A DNA stretch of 5,571 nt from an uncultured Vogesella sp. (lineage in GTDB: Bacteria; Pseudomonadota; Gammaproteobacteria; Burkholderiales; Chromobacteriaceae). Positions 4,916 through 5,571 of this stretch are shown here, piece by piece. The notes under the pieces were generated by a model, which saw nothing but the letters and a program-made list of their open reading frames with translations, did not search any database and was not told where the DNA came from. The position numbers and the translations under genes were made by a program. Location of the stretch: the NCBI GenBank assembly GCA_946479405.1, contig CAMLGD010000211.1, positions 1 to 5,571 on the forward strand, read 5' to 3'. Each line of letters begins with the position of its first letter. Positions within the stretch are counted from its first letter, which is position 1.

Positions 4916-4931
4916 TGGCACGGCGGGTGCA
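4916..4931 (+). promoter_or_regulatory. Sigma-54-like -24/-12 element, or sigma-70 -35, before the DAHP synthase gene
   Basis: The bases TGGCACG, four of any kind, then GTGCA match the sigma-54 consensus (TGGCACG-N4-TTGCA) except for one base. The invariant GG (4917-4918) and GC (4929-4930) are spaced by exactly 10. The -12 is 55 bases before the ATG. The same bases include TTGGCA (4915-4920), a fair sigma-70 -35, but the -10 17 bases later (TAATGT, 4938-4943) is weak. No activator site was recognised. Confidence 0.3.
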
Positions 4932-4984
4932 AGCAGGTAATGTTGCTATGCAAAGAGATAGCCAGACAGGCAAGGAAAACAATC

Positions 4985-5571
4985 ATGCACCGCCAGACCG
5001 ATGACGTAAGAATCCGTGACATCAAGGAACTGCTGCCCCCGATCGCGCACCTGTACGAGCTGCCGATCAATGAATCTGCAGCCGAGCTGATCTACCATAC
5101 CCGCCGCGATATCGCCCGCCTGCTGCGCGGCGAAGACGACCGCATGCTGGTGGTGATCGGTCCCTGTTCCATCCATGACCCGGCCGCGGCCGAAGAGTAC
5201 GCCCGCCGCTTGCTGCCGCTGCGCGAAAAATACGCCGGCGAACTGGTGGTGGTGATGCGCGTGTACTTTGAAAAACCGCGTACCACCGTGGGCTGGAAAG
5301 GGCTGATCAACGATCCGCACCTGGACGAGTCCTACGACATCAACGCCGGCCTGCGCATCGGCCGCCGCCTGCTGCTCAACCTCAACAGCATGGGCATGCC
5401 GGCCGCCACCGAATTCCTCGACATGATCACCCCGCAGTACCTGGCCGACCTGATCAGCTGGGGCGCCATCGGCGCGCGCACCACCGAATCGCAGGTGCAC
5501 CGCGAACTGGCGTCCGGCCTGTCCTGCCCGGTGGGCTTCAAGAACGGCACCGACGGCAACCTGAAGATCGC
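4985..5571 (+). CDS. aroG: 3-deoxy-7-phosphoheptulonate (DAHP) synthase, class I, N-terminal part (cut by window edge)
   Basis: DAHP synthase condenses phosphoenolpyruvate and erythrose 4-phosphate in the first step of the shikimate pathway to aromatic amino acids. The first 195 codons are present, of about 350 in the family; no stop is reached. The N-terminus, with DDVRIRDIKELLPPI at 6-20, aligns without gaps to E. coli AroG. VVIGPCSIHDP at 56-66 includes the metal ligand Cys61. MRVYFEKPRTTVGWKGLIND at 91-110 includes substrate-binding Arg92 and Lys97. EFLDMITPQYLADLISWGAIGARTTESQVHRE occupies 143-174 with Arg165, and PVGFKNGTDG (182-191) has Lys186. Residues reported for feedback control in AroG, such as Asp146, Pro150, Leu175 and Ser180, are kept, but the part that would separate phenylalanine- from tyrosine-sensitive types lies outside. 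The symbol therefore means AroG type. The start is supported by AAGGA 8 bases upstream (4972-4976). It follows the dksA terminator and is probably transcribed on its own. Confidence 0.94.
   Translation, partial: MHRQTDDVRIRDIKELLPPIAHLYELPINESAAELIYHTRRDIARLLRGEDDRMLVVIGPCSIHDPAAAEEYARRLLPLREKYAGELVVVMRVYFEKPRTTVGWKGLINDPHLDESYDINAGLRIGRRLLLNLNSMGMPAATEFLDMITPQYLADLISWGAIGARTTESQVHRELASGLSCPVGFKNGTDGNLKI

Overview
The window looks like a chromosomal segment of a GC-rich betaproteobacterium, probably of the Neisseriales/Chromobacteriaceae type. Most genes are about two-thirds G+C (hand count 68% for 2581-2640). The run pilT, yggS, proC, yggT is a common proteobacterial neighbourhood. The DksA is the short cysteine-poor form. 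The genus is inferred from remembered protein similarity, not from a search.

Layout. On the minus strand at the left edge is the 5' part of pilT (1-350), encoding the type IV pilus retraction ATPase. Between pilT and yggS, which normally face each other directly, lies an unrecognised minus-strand gene (636-1343). It encodes a 235-residue protein with a helical N-terminus and a glycine-zipper membrane segment. It has clearly lower G+C and is flanked by two gene-free stretches (351-635 and 1344-1739). The plus strand then carries yggS (PLP homeostasis), proC (last step of proline synthesis), yggT (integral membrane protein, 3 bases after proC) and a small periplasmic cytochrome c of the c551 type. 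These four are co-oriented and tightly packed. A 209-base spacer with two overlapping hairpins and a promoter-like AT-rich block precedes dksA. dksA ends in a textbook intrinsic terminator, followed by the 5' part of a class I DAHP synthase gene (aroG type), cut by the right edge.

Function. Most of the window is housekeeping: amino-acid biosynthesis (proline, aromatic), PLP and membrane homeostasis, electron transfer and the ppGpp-linked regulator DksA. The parts least explained by known families are the 636-1343 gene with its A9 tract, the nested hairpin in the presumed pilT leader, the mutually exclusive stems after the cytochrome gene, and a near-consensus sigma-54-like element before the DAHP synthase gene. 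No mobile-element gene, CRISPR, tRNA or rRNA was seen.
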